A DNA stretch of 64,000 nt from G963678095 sp963678095 (GCA_963678095.2 OY782746.1:1922001-1986000), one strand, 5' to 3'. Positions 33,419 to 41,928 are shown, counted from the stretch's first letter. The notes: generated from the letters alone by a model not told the origin. Numbers and translations are program-made.

Positions 33419-33546
33419 TTGAATCCTTGCCGCAAACGACGTATAATAAAAAACATATCTGCCGGATCATGGAGCTTAGCCACGAACGGCATATTTTAAA
33501 AATAAGAGATCAAAAACTGCCTGCAGTGTGGGCAGTTTTCGTTTTT
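33419..33546 (+). ncRNA. Short promoter-terminator unit: candidate small RNA or attenuated leader
   Basis: TTGAAT (33419-33424), 17 bases and TATAAT (33442-33447) form a good promoter. A terminator (AAAACTGCC/GGCAGTTTT, 33513-33539, then CGTTTTT) ends the transcript about 92 bases later, with no ORF between. The RNA can form an imperfect hairpin (ATAT..GCCG/CGGC-ATAT). It lies 78 bases upstream of the MFS gene, so it is either a small RNA or a leader for that pump. Confidence 0.5.
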
Positions 33547-33590
33547 GTCCGGGGGCTGTTGCCGGACGTTTAAAGAATATACAATAAGTA

Positions 33591-33601
33591 GTACCAGGTA
33601 C
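33591..33601. promoter_or_regulatory. Small palindrome upstream of the MFS gene
   Basis: GTACC-A-GGTAC, just downstream of a possible second promoter (TTGCCG 33559-33564, TACAAT 33580-33585, 15-base spacing). Possible operator. Confidence 0.35.
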
Positions 33602-33623
33602 AGGTAAGGGAAGGATTTTTGCT

Positions 33624-34790
33624 ATGGGAAGACAACGGTTGTGGACAGCGGAATTTATCGCAATGGGAGTGAGCAGCTTTTTTCAGTATATGGCGCAGTA
33701 TGTGCTGCTGGCAACGCTGCCGCTCTTTATCATGGAGAGCCTGCATGGCGGGGATTTTGAGGCCGGACTGGCTATGACTTTTTTTCAGGTGGGAACCGTA
33801 TGCTGTCGCCCATTTGCCGGTAGATGGATTGATTCGTACAATAAGCAGAAACTGCTGCTGGGTGCGACCGGGGTGTTTCTGGCGCTGATGCTGTTGTTTA
33901 ATTTCATTTCGAGTCTTCCGCTGATTTTAGCGCTGCGTCTGGTGCACGGGGCTGTATTTGCCATGGGGACCACTGCGGCGGCGGCCTTGGCGACGATGGT
34001 TTTGCCGGATGAACGAAAAGGCGAAGGCATCGGCTATTTTGCGGTTTTTTCTAATTTTGCCATGGTGCTGGGACCGTTTTTAGGCTTGCTGCTGCTGGGA
34101 TTCAGTCCCCGGTTGCTGTTTGCATTTTTGGCAATTATTGCGGGGGTGACCTTTTGGGTCAGCAACCGCTCGCAACTGCCACCGGAAATTGTCCTTCCGG
34201 CTAAAAAGAAAAAGCGGGGGCATAGCCTGGCTGATTTTATTGAAAAGCAGGCCGTGCCGACAGCGCTTTTGGGAGGGATGGTATTTTTCTCCTATGCTGG
34301 CGTGATTACCTTTATTCCCCTGTATCTCAAGACTTTGGGGCTTGAGACGATGACCAGCATGTTTTTTGCGGCCTTTGCTCTGGTGATTGTTCTCACACGG
34401 CCTTTGGTTGGTCGTGCCTTTGACCGGATCGGGGCGGGGACGGTGATTTATCCCGGATTTGCCCTGTTTGCTGCCGGACTTGTACTCTTGGGGAGCAGTA
34501 GCAGCAGTAGCGGCATGTTTGCTGCTGCCGCTGTTCTTGGTGCGGGTTTTGGCGCCCTGAGCCCAGCCTTTCAGACGATCGCGATTCAGAGCTCGCCGGC
34601 AGTCCGGGCGGGCGTGGCGACGGCCACATACTTTTGGTCGCTGGATATCTTTGTCGGGCTGGGGGCCCTTGGACTTAGCCTGATTTCCTTGCAGGTTGGT
34701 TATCAGTGGATGTATATGATTTCGGCGATGGTGGTACTGTTGGCGGCAATTTTTTACCTCGCTGGCTTTGGGCGAGGGGGCAAAAAATAA
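33624..34790 (+). CDS. MFS family transporter (efflux type)
   Basis: A 388-residue major facilitator with about 12 hydrophobic spans. GRWIDSYNKQKLLL between helices 2 and 3 is the MFS motif A loop, and a second copy, GRAFDRIG, lies between helices 8 and 9. The pattern fits small-molecule or drug efflux, but the substrate is not visible. GGGAAGGA precedes the ATG. It is monocistronic and lies behind the terminated short transcript at 33419-33546. Confidence 0.9.
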   Translation: MGRQRLWTAEFIAMGVSSFFQYMAQYVLLATLPLFIMESLHGGDFEAGLAMTFFQVGTVCCRPFAGRWIDSYNKQKLLLGATGVFLALMLLFNFISSLPLILALRLVHGAVFAMGTTAAAALATMVLPDERKGEGIGYFAVFSNFAMVLGPFLGLLLLGFSPRLLFAFLAIIAGVTFWVSNRSQLPPEIVLPAKKKKRGHSLADFIEKQAVPTALLGGMVFFSYAGVITFIPLYLKTLGLETMTSMFFAAFALVIVLTRPLVGRAFDRIGAGTVIYPGFALFAAGLVLLGSSSSSSGMFAAAAVLGAGFGALSPAFQTIAIQSSPAVRAGVATATYFWSLDIFVGLGALGLSLISLQVGYQWMYMISAMVVLLAAIFYLAGFGRGGKK

Positions 34791-34886
34791 AGCAGCTGTT
34801 TGTCTGTAGGGGAAGAGTCCGCAATAAAAGGATGCTCGAGTGGCGCGCTGGTAAGCGGCCGCTCTTTTTTTTGCTGAGTATATTGC

Positions 34887-34916
34887 TTGACAGGAGCTTG
34901 ATTATGATAATATAAT
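34887..34916 (+). promoter_or_regulatory. Promoter of the CoA-transferase leader
   Basis: TTGACA (34887-34892), 18 bases, TATAAT (34911-34916): both hexamers match consensus. It lies about 235 bases before the CoA-transferase start. The gene-free stretch 34791-35149 holds this promoter, a leader ORF and a terminator. Confidence 0.8.
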
Positions 34917-34959
34917 ATCAATTACCTTGAAAACGCTAAATCGAAAGAGGAAGATCCGC

Positions 34960-35019
34960 GTGTTTGTTTCTTTGCTGTGGCAGGAAATAGGAGCGTATGT
35001 GATGAATCTGCATCAGTAA
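34960..35019 (+). CDS. Possible 19-residue leader peptide
   Basis: A GTG start with AGAGGAAG about 6 bases upstream opens a 19-codon frame ending in TAA at 35017-35019. The product (MFVSLLWQEIGAYVMNLHQ) has no run of a single amino acid. Its position between promoter and terminator suggests a leader peptide, but it may be chance. Confidence 0.35.
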   Translation: MFVSLLWQEIGAYVMNLHQ

Positions 35020-35068
35020 ACAGATTTGATTTCAGAATAATGAAACGATTTTGCATTGCTATGGAATT

Positions 35069-35118
35069 TGCGGCAGGAACGTTGTTCTTGCTGGCCCGTG
35101 TTTTTTTTAGTGGCCATT
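35069..35118 (+). terminator. Terminator inside the CoA-transferase leader
   Basis: GGCAGGAAC pairs with GTTCTTGCT (one G-T), followed after TGGCCCGTG by eight T. It lies between the promoter at 34887 and the gene at 35150, so it would attenuate transcription. Confidence 0.6.
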
Positions 35119-35149
35119 TTACAAGTACATAATTGAGGGAGATGATATA

Positions 35150-36490
35150 TTGAAGCTGACAAATGAATATCAAGGAAAAGTGGTCACACCTGAGCAGGCG
35201 GTCCAGGTTGTGCAGTCCGGTGACTGGGTGGATTTTGGCTTTGGCATGGGACAGCCAATCTTGCTCGATGCCGCACTAGCCAAGCGTAAAGGGGAGCTGC
35301 AGGATGTAAAGATTCGCGGGGGGCTGGCGTTAGCTCCCCGGCAGGTTGTTGCCTGTGATCCTGAGCGGGAAACATTTACCTATGCGAGCTGGCATTTCAG
35401 TGGGTATGAACGCCAGCTTCATGACCGCAATCTGTGCAATTACATTCCGATGCTCTACCGCAACAAGCCGATGTTTTATCGCCAGGAGGTAAGTGTTGAT
35501 GTGGCGATGATTTCTGTGGCCCCGATCGATCAGCACGGATTTTTCAATTTTTCCCTGACCAACTCCGCCACAAAGGCTATTTTAGAAACGGCAAAAATTG
35601 TCATTGTGGAGGTCAACAACTGCTTGCCCTATGCTGCCGGTGGGCAGGAGGAAGGCATTCATATCTCGGAGGTTGACTATATTGTCGAGGCGGGTGATAT
35701 TCCGCTGGCACAGCTGCCCAGCGCACCAGCAGATGAAATCGATACGCAGGTTGCCCGCTATATCGTCGAGGAAATTACCGATGGGGCCACCATTCAGCTG
35801 GGGATCGGCGGGATGCCCAATGCGGTTGGCGATCTGATTGCGCATTCCAATGTTCGGGATTTGGGCATGCATACGGAAATGCTGGTGGACGCCTATCTGA
35901 CCATGCATGAGAAAGGCAAGCTTACGAATAAATACAAATCCTGGGATAAGGGCAAGGGTGCCTGGACATTTTGCATGGGGTCGCAAAAACTCTACGACTG
36001 GGTTGACCGCAATCCGAGTCTGGCCTCGTATCCGTCGAATTATACGAACGATCCCAAAGTCATTGCGCAGATCGATAATTTTATTTCGGTGAATAATTGT
36101 GTGGAAGTCGATTTGTACGGGCAGGTTTCCTCTGAATCGGCAGGCATCCGGCAGATCAGCGGCACGGGTGGACAGCTTGATTTTGTCACTGGGGCGTATC
36201 TTTCAAACGGGGGGAAAAGCTTTATTTGTTTCCGTTCGGCCTTTGAGGATAGAAAGACCGGCCAGGCAGCATCCCGGGTTGTGCCGGCATTACCGCCGAG
36301 CAGTATTGTGACCGTGCCGCGCACGCAGGTGCATTATCTGGTAACGGAATGGGGCAAGGTCAACCTGGCCGGCTGCTCCACCTGGGAACGGGCGGAACGC
36401 ATTATCAGCATATCTCATCCGGATTTTCGGGATGAATTGATCAAGCAGGCTGAAACCATGAAGATCTGGCGGCGCAGCAACCGGATTTAA
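35150..36490 (+). CDS. Acetyl-CoA hydrolase/transferase family; butyryl-CoA:acetate CoA-transferase type
   Basis: A 446-residue family I CoA-transferase moving CoA between acetate and short-chain acyl-CoA. SGTGGQLDFVTGAYLSNGG and SRVVPALPPSSIVT near the C-terminus match butyryl-CoA/4-hydroxybutyrate transferases; the Glu in GMHTEM is the likely catalytic residue. In Negativicutes such enzymes serve butyrate or propionate formation. The start is TTG at 35150 after GAGGGAG. It sits behind a long leader with an internal terminator and stands alone. Confidence 0.9.
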   Translation: MKLTNEYQGKVVTPEQAVQVVQSGDWVDFGFGMGQPILLDAALAKRKGELQDVKIRGGLALAPRQVVACDPERETFTYASWHFSGYERQLHDRNLCNYIPMLYRNKPMFYRQEVSVDVAMISVAPIDQHGFFNFSLTNSATKAILETAKIVIVEVNNCLPYAAGGQEEGIHISEVDYIVEAGDIPLAQLPSAPADEIDTQVARYIVEEITDGATIQLGIGGMPNAVGDLIAHSNVRDLGMHTEMLVDAYLTMHEKGKLTNKYKSWDKGKGAWTFCMGSQKLYDWVDRNPSLASYPSNYTNDPKVIAQIDNFISVNNCVEVDLYGQVSSESAGIRQISGTGGQLDFVTGAYLSNGGKSFICFRSAFEDRKTGQAASRVVPALPPSSIVTVPRTQVHYLVTEWGKVNLAGCSTWERAERIISISHPDFRDELIKQAETMKIWRRSNRI

Positions 36491-36533
36491 GGGATTGCTG
36501 CCAGCCTTGAGAAGGCTTAACCGCATAAACAAA

Positions 36534-36583
36534 AAACAAGTAAGAGGTGCATAACAAAATGGTTATGCACCTCTTACTTGTTT
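36534..36583. terminator. Bidirectional terminator
   Basis: Perfect 22-bp stem (36534-36555 with 36562-36583), A-rich and T-rich flanks, between convergent genes. Confidence 0.92.
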
Positions 36584-36606
36584 CGGATTGAGTTTCTATA
36601 GATATA

Positions 36607-37854
36607 TCAGAGCTTGTAGACGCTGTCTGGCAGTTCGTATTCGAGGATGCCGGAAGAGTAGGGGGCAATTTCATACGGCTGAAAAATTACAACGGGTTTA
36701 TAATTTTCATTGACATAAAAAGCGGGGATTTTATCCTCATTCAGCCCTTTAAACGGGGTGAAGATGACTTTGTCCTGAGCTTTGCTCTGCTCGATGACCG
36801 CCTGATTCAAGTTTTTGGTTCTGGCCTCATCAAGGTTTGGATAAAGATCATTCCAGTTCATCAGGTTGCCGGTGATGGCGTCAAAGACCATTCCCTGGCG
36901 GGAGGGAAAACCATGAGCACCGCCGGAGTAAGTATAGTGGTCGAAAACTATGCTGAGCAGTTTGCCATCGTTGACCTGAATTTTATATTTAAGCATGACG
37001 GAATAGGGGGCAGAGCCATACTGTTTTGACTGTGCCAGCTTAGTTCCCTGCTCAATGGCATGGTTTATTCGGTCCTGAATCAGGGAATTGATTTTTTCCG
37101 TAGCCTCTGGCCGGGCGGGATTGCTTACCGTTGGATAAGCCAGCGTGCAGATGCCCTCATTGTACTGCGTGTCACTGACTTCAAGTGGGGCTGGTGCTGT
37201 GGGCGGCGCTGTGTAATAGGCATATTTTGCTTTTTCGCGTTCCTTGAGAAAATCCTTAAAATTTGCAATATCCATCAGCTGCCAGGTAGCGTCGGCTAGT
37301 TCCCGCATTTTAAGCTGCAGCGTGAAGCTTTGCTGCAGTTCTTTGTCGAAAAGCTCGATGCCAACGGTGGCAGTTTTTCCATCTTTTTCGGTGAAGGCGA
37401 CTTTCTTGTATTCGAGATTTGAAAATTTGAGCTTTTGGTCGACGGTGTTATCAATTTGCACCGAGGTTTTTTCAGCTGCCTTTTTTTCGGCAGGTGGTTC
37501 GGATTTTTGTTTGTCCCCGTTTTCAACATAATAGATGACTTTTTCCTTGATAATGCCGACGACGGCCGGTTTGACCAGCTGCAGGATGCCGGCAGCAAAG
37601 GCATTCTTTTCACCCGTTACGGCATCGCCGACGATATCATCGACAAGGCGGGAAGAGAGGCTGTCGAGATCAACATGCTTTTTGAACTTTTCAATATCGT
37701 GTTGTTGTACGGATTCCTGGATCAGCTTCAGTGAGTAAGTGGGTGTCTTGGTCCAGTAGTAATACCAGCCGCCAAGCAGTGCCAGGAGGACGAGCAGGAC
37801 GCCGGCCAACAGCTTTTTTCTGCGGGTGAGAGTCAGATCAAAAGAAATATGCAT
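36607..37854 (-). CDS. Membrane-anchored DUF2939 / DUF4163 / DUF3298 (RsiV-like) protein
   Basis: A 415-residue protein with one N-terminal membrane anchor (about residues 13-32). The region SLKLIQESVQQHDIEKFKKHVDL resembles DUF2939. A C-terminal part resembles DUF4163 plus DUF3298, as in the extracytoplasmic domains of RsiV and PdaC: GGAHGFPSRQGMVFDAITG is characteristic. The bulk should lie outside the membrane, perhaps binding cell-wall material. AAGGAGC precedes the ATG. It is monocistronic. Confidence 0.8.
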   Translation of the reverse strand: MHISFDLTLTRRKKLLAGVLLVLLALLGGWYYYWTKTPTYSLKLIQESVQQHDIEKFKKHVDLDSLSSRLVDDIVGDAVTGEKNAFAAGILQLVKPAVVGIIKEKVIYYVENGDKQKSEPPAEKKAAEKTSVQIDNTVDQKLKFSNLEYKKVAFTEKDGKTATVGIELFDKELQQSFTLQLKMRELADATWQLMDIANFKDFLKEREKAKYAYYTAPPTAPAPLEVSDTQYNEGICTLAYPTVSNPARPEATEKINSLIQDRINHAIEQGTKLAQSKQYGSAPYSVMLKYKIQVNDGKLLSIVFDHYTYSGGAHGFPSRQGMVFDAITGNLMNWNDLYPNLDEARTKNLNQAVIEQSKAQDKVIFTPFKGLNEDKIPAFYVNENYKPVVIFQPYEIAPYSSGILEYELPDSVYKL

Positions 37855-38009
37855 AGAATTCGCTCCTTATAGTGAGTTTTTTGATGAATTTCTGACGGGT
37901 TTATTATTTAATGGTTTCGGCACGAAAAGACATATGGTCTATATTTGTGGTGAAAAATGAAAAAAATTGTTAAACTGTAAAGAAAATATAAACAGGGAGG
38001 AATATACGT

Positions 38010-38738
38010 ATGACCAAAATCGGCATGATTGGTGGCTTTGGGCCGGAATCTACCCTCGAGTATTATCGTTTACTCATTGATGGGTATCGCGTCAGAAAAA
38101 ACAGTATAGATACCCCGGAGATTTTGCTTTACAGCATGTCCGTACAAAAACTGTTTGCTTTGGTGGATACAAAAAAATGGCAAGAACTTACGGACTGGTT
38201 GCTGGAAGGCATCGCGGTTTTGCATAAAGGCGGCGCCGACATGGGCTTTATTTCTGCCAACACACCGCATGTTGTTTTTTCGCGCTTGCAGGCGGCATCG
38301 CCGATTCCTTTAATTAGCATTGTAGATGCGGCCTGTGAGCATCTGAAGGAATGTAGAATCAAGCGCGCAGGCCTTATTGGAACAAGCTTTACCATGCAGA
38401 ATGATTTTTATCAACAGCGATGTGCCGTTGATCAGATGACGCTCGTTCTTCCATCGGCGGAGGAACAGGATTATATTCAGGATAAGCTGATGACGGAAAT
38501 TGAACAGGGGATTTTCCTTGACGAAACGCGGGCCGGTCTGTTAAAGGTTATTAAGAATATGATTGATGAGAATGGGGTGGAAGGCGTCATCCTTGGCTGC
38601 ACTGAGCTGCCCTTGATTTTGCCCCAGACGAGCCAGTTTGCCATTCCCTTTTTTAATACCACGCAAATTCATGTAGATAAAATTCTCGATACCCTGCTTG
38701 TGCTGGAAAGCAAGACAGATTCGCTGCTGTCTAAATAA
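38010..38738 (+). CDS. Aspartate/glutamate racemase family protein lacking the first cysteine
   Basis: A 242-residue PLP-independent racemase-fold protein (IGGFGPESTLEYYR). In two-base racemases two Cys act as acid and base. Here the second site is present (GCTELPL), but the first, normally a CNT or CTNT motif, reads SANTPH, with no Cys. It may be a one-base enzyme, a racemase with altered chemistry, or a different isomerase or lyase. GGGAGG precedes the ATG. A second family member with both Cys lies at 48070. Confidence 0.85.
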   Translation: MTKIGMIGGFGPESTLEYYRLLIDGYRVRKNSIDTPEILLYSMSVQKLFALVDTKKWQELTDWLLEGIAVLHKGGADMGFISANTPHVVFSRLQAASPIPLISIVDAACEHLKECRIKRAGLIGTSFTMQNDFYQQRCAVDQMTLVLPSAEEQDYIQDKLMTEIEQGIFLDETRAGLLKVIKNMIDENGVEGVILGCTELPLILPQTSQFAIPFFNTTQIHVDKILDTLLVLESKTDSLLSK

Positions 38739-38773
38739 AAAATGCCTGAGCAATAACACAGGCGTGTGCAGGA

Positions 38774-39124
38774 TCATGGCTGGCGATATTTTTTCCCCCA
38801 GTCACAAAGGCTCGTCAGTATCGGCTGCAAGGCCAGACCCTTTTCGGTCGGGCTGTATTCGACTTTGGGCGGGATTACCGGATAAACGGTCCGCGTGATG
38901 AGGCAGTCCGCTTCCAGCTGTTTTAGCTCCTGCGCTAATATCTTATGACTGATTGCCGTAATATGCTGTTTGAGCTGGCCATAGCGGATCGGCGTGTTTT
39001 TTAGTATGTGCCATAAAATGATCGCGCGCCATTTACTGCCGATTACAGCCATGCCAAAGCCAATAGAGCAGTCAAAGTCGCGCCGGGTTCTTGCCGGCAG
39101 TCGCCTCAGGCGAGTGTCTTCCAT
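38774..39124 (-). CDS. HxlR family transcriptional regulator
   Basis: A 116-residue winged-helix regulator. DCSIGFGMAVIGSKWRAIIL and the wing segment VIPPKVEYSPTEKG are HxlR hallmarks; the N-terminal Cys in DCSI is the thiol used for redox sensing in several family members. The open frame continues to 39751, but AGGAGG fits the ATG at 39124. It is divergent from the PhzF gene, with an inverted repeat between them, so local regulation is likely. Confidence 0.9.
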   Translation of the reverse strand: MEDTRLRRLPARTRRDFDCSIGFGMAVIGSKWRAIILWHILKNTPIRYGQLKQHITAISHKILAQELKQLEADCLITRTVYPVIPPKVEYSPTEKGLALQPILTSLCDWGKKYRQP

Positions 39125-39138
39125 AAGATAAGGTCCTC

Positions 39139-39154
39139 CTAACCAAACAGTTAG
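39139..39154. promoter_or_regulatory. Inverted repeat between HxlR and PhzF genes
   Basis: CTAAC, 6 bases, GTTAG, directly upstream of the HxlR ribosome site. Candidate HxlR operator. Confidence 0.5.
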
Positions 39155-39253
39155 TATCTGATAAAAAAGTGCGTTCTTGTGAGGTCTGTTTAAAGGTATT
39201 ATAATCCTTGAGAAAGAGCAAGGCAAGAAAGCATAGGTGGAGGAGGTCTTTTG

Positions 39254-40159
39254 ATGAGACATAGGTATCAGTATTATCAGATTGATGCGTTCACGACGGA
39301 GAAATTTTGCGGCAATCCGGCCGGAGTGATAATAAATGCAACCGGATTGCAGGCCGAGCAGATGCAGCAGATTGCCCGGGAGGTCAATAATTCGGAGACG
39401 GCGTTTATTTTCCCCCCAGCAGGAAAGGAAGAGGCACTGGAAGTGCGGTTTTTCACGCCTACACGGGAGGTGCCGATTTGTGGCCATGCCACGATTGCCG
39501 CTCATTATGCCTGGGCTTTGCAGCAAAAATGCAAGAGCTCCTATCAGATTTGCCAAAAAACTGGTGCGGGATTGCTGCCGGTAGATGTTATCGCTGAAAA
39601 TGGGGACTATAAAATCGTGATGACGCAAGGCTCGATTGAATTTGGCCCGGTGCTTGGCGAGGGGGACCGAAGGGATTTGCTGGCGGCACTCGGGCTGCAG
39701 GAGGAAGATTGCCTGCAGGATTATCCTGTACAGATCGTTTCGACCGGCCATTCTAAGGTATTGCTAGGAATTGCCGAGCGCGCCCGGCTCGATGCGTTGG
39801 TGCCTTCCCTTGAGCGGCTGACTGCACTGAGCCGGCGAATCGGCTGCAATGGCTTTTATGTATTTACCATTTCGCCGGAAGCAGAAATATTGGTTCATGG
39901 GCGGATGTTTGCCCCGGCGATTGGAATTGCGGAAGATCCGGTAACGGGAAATGCCAATGGTCCGCTGGGAGCATATCTGGTTGAACATAAGAAGATTTTT
40001 AGCCAGGAGCAAGCGATTTCATTTCGGGCTGTCCAGGGAGAAGCGATCGGTCGGGCTGGTGAGCTGCTGGTCAAGGTAGAAGTTCAAAACGGACACCCGT
40101 CCAAGGTGCAGATTGAAGGCCGGGCCGTGGTAGCCTTTACGGCGGATCTTTCCCTTTAA
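39254..40159 (+). CDS. PhzF family isomerase
   Basis: A 301-residue PhzF/diaminopimelate epimerase-fold protein. YYQIDAFTTEKFCGNPAGV at the N-terminus and EDPVTGNANGPLGAYL are signatures; the Glu in NNSETAFIF is the catalytic base in PhzF. Most homologues outside phenazine clusters have unknown substrates. ATG 39254 has GGAGGAGG upstream; the TTG just before it is not needed. Paired with the divergent HxlR. Confidence 0.9.
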   Translation: MRHRYQYYQIDAFTTEKFCGNPAGVIINATGLQAEQMQQIAREVNNSETAFIFPPAGKEEALEVRFFTPTREVPICGHATIAAHYAWALQQKCKSSYQICQKTGAGLLPVDVIAENGDYKIVMTQGSIEFGPVLGEGDRRDLLAALGLQEEDCLQDYPVQIVSTGHSKVLLGIAERARLDALVPSLERLTALSRRIGCNGFYVFTISPEAEILVHGRMFAPAIGIAEDPVTGNANGPLGAYLVEHKKIFSQEQAISFRAVQGEAIGRAGELLVKVEVQNGHPSKVQIEGRAVVAFTADLSL

Positions 40160-40203
40160 GGCTGAAACTGCAAAAATAGGAAGCTTTGCCTAGGAAAAAA
40201 TGA

Positions 40204-40233
40204 TTGAAAGATAGAGGCCCTATCCTATATAAT
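40204..40233 (+). promoter_or_regulatory. Promoter of the HAD phosphatase gene
   Basis: TTGAAA (40204-40209), 18 bases, TATAAT (40228-40233). Confidence 0.7.
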
Positions 40234-40313
40234 AAGGGACAGTGATGGCTGGCCAGAGGAAATGGTGAAATTCCAGCCGGAAACAAGGAATAATCAGCTA
40301 CAGGGGGATGCGG

Positions 40314-40961
40314 ATGAAGACGCTTATTTTTGATATGGATGGCGTAATTGCAGACAGTGAACTGATTCATTATCTTACAAATGTAGAAACGTTTCGGCAA
40401 TATGGAATTCCCTTCGAGGAGGAAGAGTTGTTTTCCTATATGGGCCGGACAAGCTGGGCATTGTTTGAGGAGACCTTAAAAAAGCAGCAGCTGGAAAATC
40501 TTGACGCAGCCGAGTTGCTCGAATGCAAGCGCCGCTTGTATATTGAGATATTAACAAAAGAGCCGGCGGTCCGTCCAATTGAAGGAATTGTCGATTTGTT
40601 GATTTCATTAAAGCTCGCTGGCATAAAAACGGCGGTGGCGTCTTCGACCGGGCGTGAGGTTACGGAGCTTGTGCTTGAAAAACTCGGGGTAAAGGAATGC
40701 TTCGATGCTGTTTTTGGCGGCGATGAAACGACGCAGGGGAAACCGGATCCCGAGATCTATTTGCTGGCTGCGCAAAAATTAGGGGAAGACCCTGCGCAGT
40801 GCTGCGTAATTGAAGATGCCGCAGTTGGGGTGGCGGCAGCAAAACAGGCAGGAATGTATTGTATTGCCTACAGCAATCCGGCTTCGGGCCCACAGGATCT
40901 GTCACTGGCAGATGAAGTAGTCGAAAGTCTGGCTGATATTTCGGTAGAAAGATTTTTATAG
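40314..40961 (+). CDS. HAD family phosphatase / beta-phosphoglucomutase-like protein
   Basis: A 215-residue HAD subfamily IA protein. FDMDGVIADSE is motif I with the nucleophile Asp, ASSTG motif II, GKPDPEIYLLAAQKLG motif III, and IEDAAVGVAAAKQAGM motif IV. The helical cap between residues 15 and 80 fits beta-phosphoglucomutase or phosphonatase-like enzymes; the substrate is uncertain. ATG 40314 is better placed for AGGGGG than the ATG at 40308. Confidence 0.9.
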   Translation: MKTLIFDMDGVIADSELIHYLTNVETFRQYGIPFEEEELFSYMGRTSWALFEETLKKQQLENLDAAELLECKRRLYIEILTKEPAVRPIEGIVDLLISLKLAGIKTAVASSTGREVTELVLEKLGVKECFDAVFGGDETTQGKPDPEIYLLAAQKLGEDPAQCCVIEDAAVGVAAAKQAGMYCIAYSNPASGPQDLSLADEVVESLADISVERFL

Positions 40962-41010
40962 AGCTCAGCAAGGCTGCTAAATATAAAAGCAAATTGTATA
41001 CACATAGTGT

Positions 41011-41036
41011 GCCGACTGCCTGCAGTCGGCTTTTTT
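41011..41036 (+). terminator. Rho-independent terminator
   Basis: GCCGACTGC with GCAGTCGGC, then six T, after the HAD gene. Confidence 0.85.
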
Positions 41037-41058
41037 ATGAATTTAAATGTAAAATATA

Positions 41059-41095
41059 TTTGACATAAAGTAAAATAAATGTTACATTTATTTTA
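41059..41095 (+). promoter_or_regulatory. Promoter with embedded 25-bp palindrome, operator of the XRE gene
   Basis: TTGACA (41059-41064), 17 bases, TTACAT (41082-41087). A perfect palindrome, 12 bp on each side of a central T (TAAAATAAATGT and complement, 41071-41095), covers the spacer and -10. Autorepression by the XRE protein at 41112 is the obvious inference. Confidence 0.8.
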
Positions 41096-41111
41096 CGGAA
41101 AGGAGTCTGAT

Positions 41112-41354
41112 ATGGGGAAATTAGAACAACAGTTAACGATTATGAACCGATTGCATATTTTACGGGCGGAGAAGCGTTTGACCCAGGAACAACTTGCGAA
41201 AGCAATCGGTGTTACAAGAGCAACTATTATAGCCATGGAAGGCGGCGGGTACAATCCGTCATTAGAGCTGGCCTTCCGGCTGGCAAGATTTTTTGCCAAG
41301 GATATCTCGGATATTTTTTGGGTTGAGGAGGAAAAAAACAATGAAAAAATTTGA
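41112..41354 (+). CDS. XRE family helix-turn-helix regulator
   Basis: An 80-residue Cro/C1-type DNA-binding protein: LTQEQLAKAIGVTRATIIAMEGG is the helix-turn-helix, and PSLELAFRLARFF the following helices. AAGGAG fits the ATG at 41112 rather than the upstream frame. It overlaps the membrane-protein gene by 14 bases. Small XRE regulators of this form usually repress their own operon, and a 25-bp palindrome sits in its promoter. Confidence 0.9.
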   Translation: MGKLEQQLTIMNRLHILRAEKRLTQEQLAKAIGVTRATIIAMEGGGYNPSLELAFRLARFFAKDISDIFWVEEEKNNEKI

Positions 41355-41928
41355 TGCAATCGTGATGAAGGCATTTCTTTATGAGTTGCCGGTGCTGGTG
41401 GTGTTTATCCTGACGTGTATGATTATGCCGCTGGAAAAAATGGCACAGGAAAATTTCTACGTGAACCTTTGGTATCAGTTTGGTGGGTTTTATATTTTTG
41501 GTTCCTGGCTGTTTACGGCCCTTTATATCAGTATGAAACTTTTGCTGGCGCCGGATTTTCGCCAGCTCGTGTTGGCGAAGCTGACATTTATGCGTGAACG
41601 CGATGAACGCGAGGTCGGTTTAACCGGGCAGGCAGCCAAAAATACGACGCTGGCCGCCTTGATCTTTTTGTTTTGCTTGTCCTGTGTGCAGTTTTCCTAT
41701 GCCCGGGTACCGGCAGAATTTGCGGCGCAGGGAAACTCAAAGGTCATGTCCTGGGGAATTGGCTTCTCTCTGAGCAGTCATGAAAATGAAACGTCCTTGA
41801 AGCAGGAACAGCCGCTTGATAAGGTGATTGAATACAATGGCCTGCCGCTGTCGACATCTGCGATTTTATTGGGGCTGATCGGCTGGCATATTTTTTCCTA
41901 TAATCATTACATGAGGAAATATGAATAA
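41341..41928 (+). CDS. Four-helix membrane protein (DUF2178-like), partner of the XRE gene
   Basis: A 195-residue integral membrane protein with hydrophobic spans near residues 12-32, 48-68, 105-122 and 172-188. The cytoplasmic stretch MRERDEREVGLTGQAAKNT resembles the ERDER loop of DUF2178-type proteins, which are often paired with small XRE regulators. Function unknown. GAGGAGG precedes ATG 41341, inside the XRE gene, so translation is coupled. Confidence 0.8.
   Translation: MKKFDAIVMKAFLYELPVLVVFILTCMIMPLEKMAQENFYVNLWYQFGGFYIFGSWLFTALYISMKLLLAPDFRQLVLAKLTFMRERDEREVGLTGQAAKNTTLAALIFLFCLSCVQFSYARVPAEFAAQGNSKVMSWGIGFSLSSHENETSLKQEQPLDKVIEYNGLPLSTSAILLGLIGWHIFSYNHYMRKYE

Noticed and set aside
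39125..39751. Upstream part of the long minus-strand frame containing HxlR
   Set aside because: Runs through the HxlR ribosome site and antisense to the PhzF gene; the credible HxlR protein starts at 39124.
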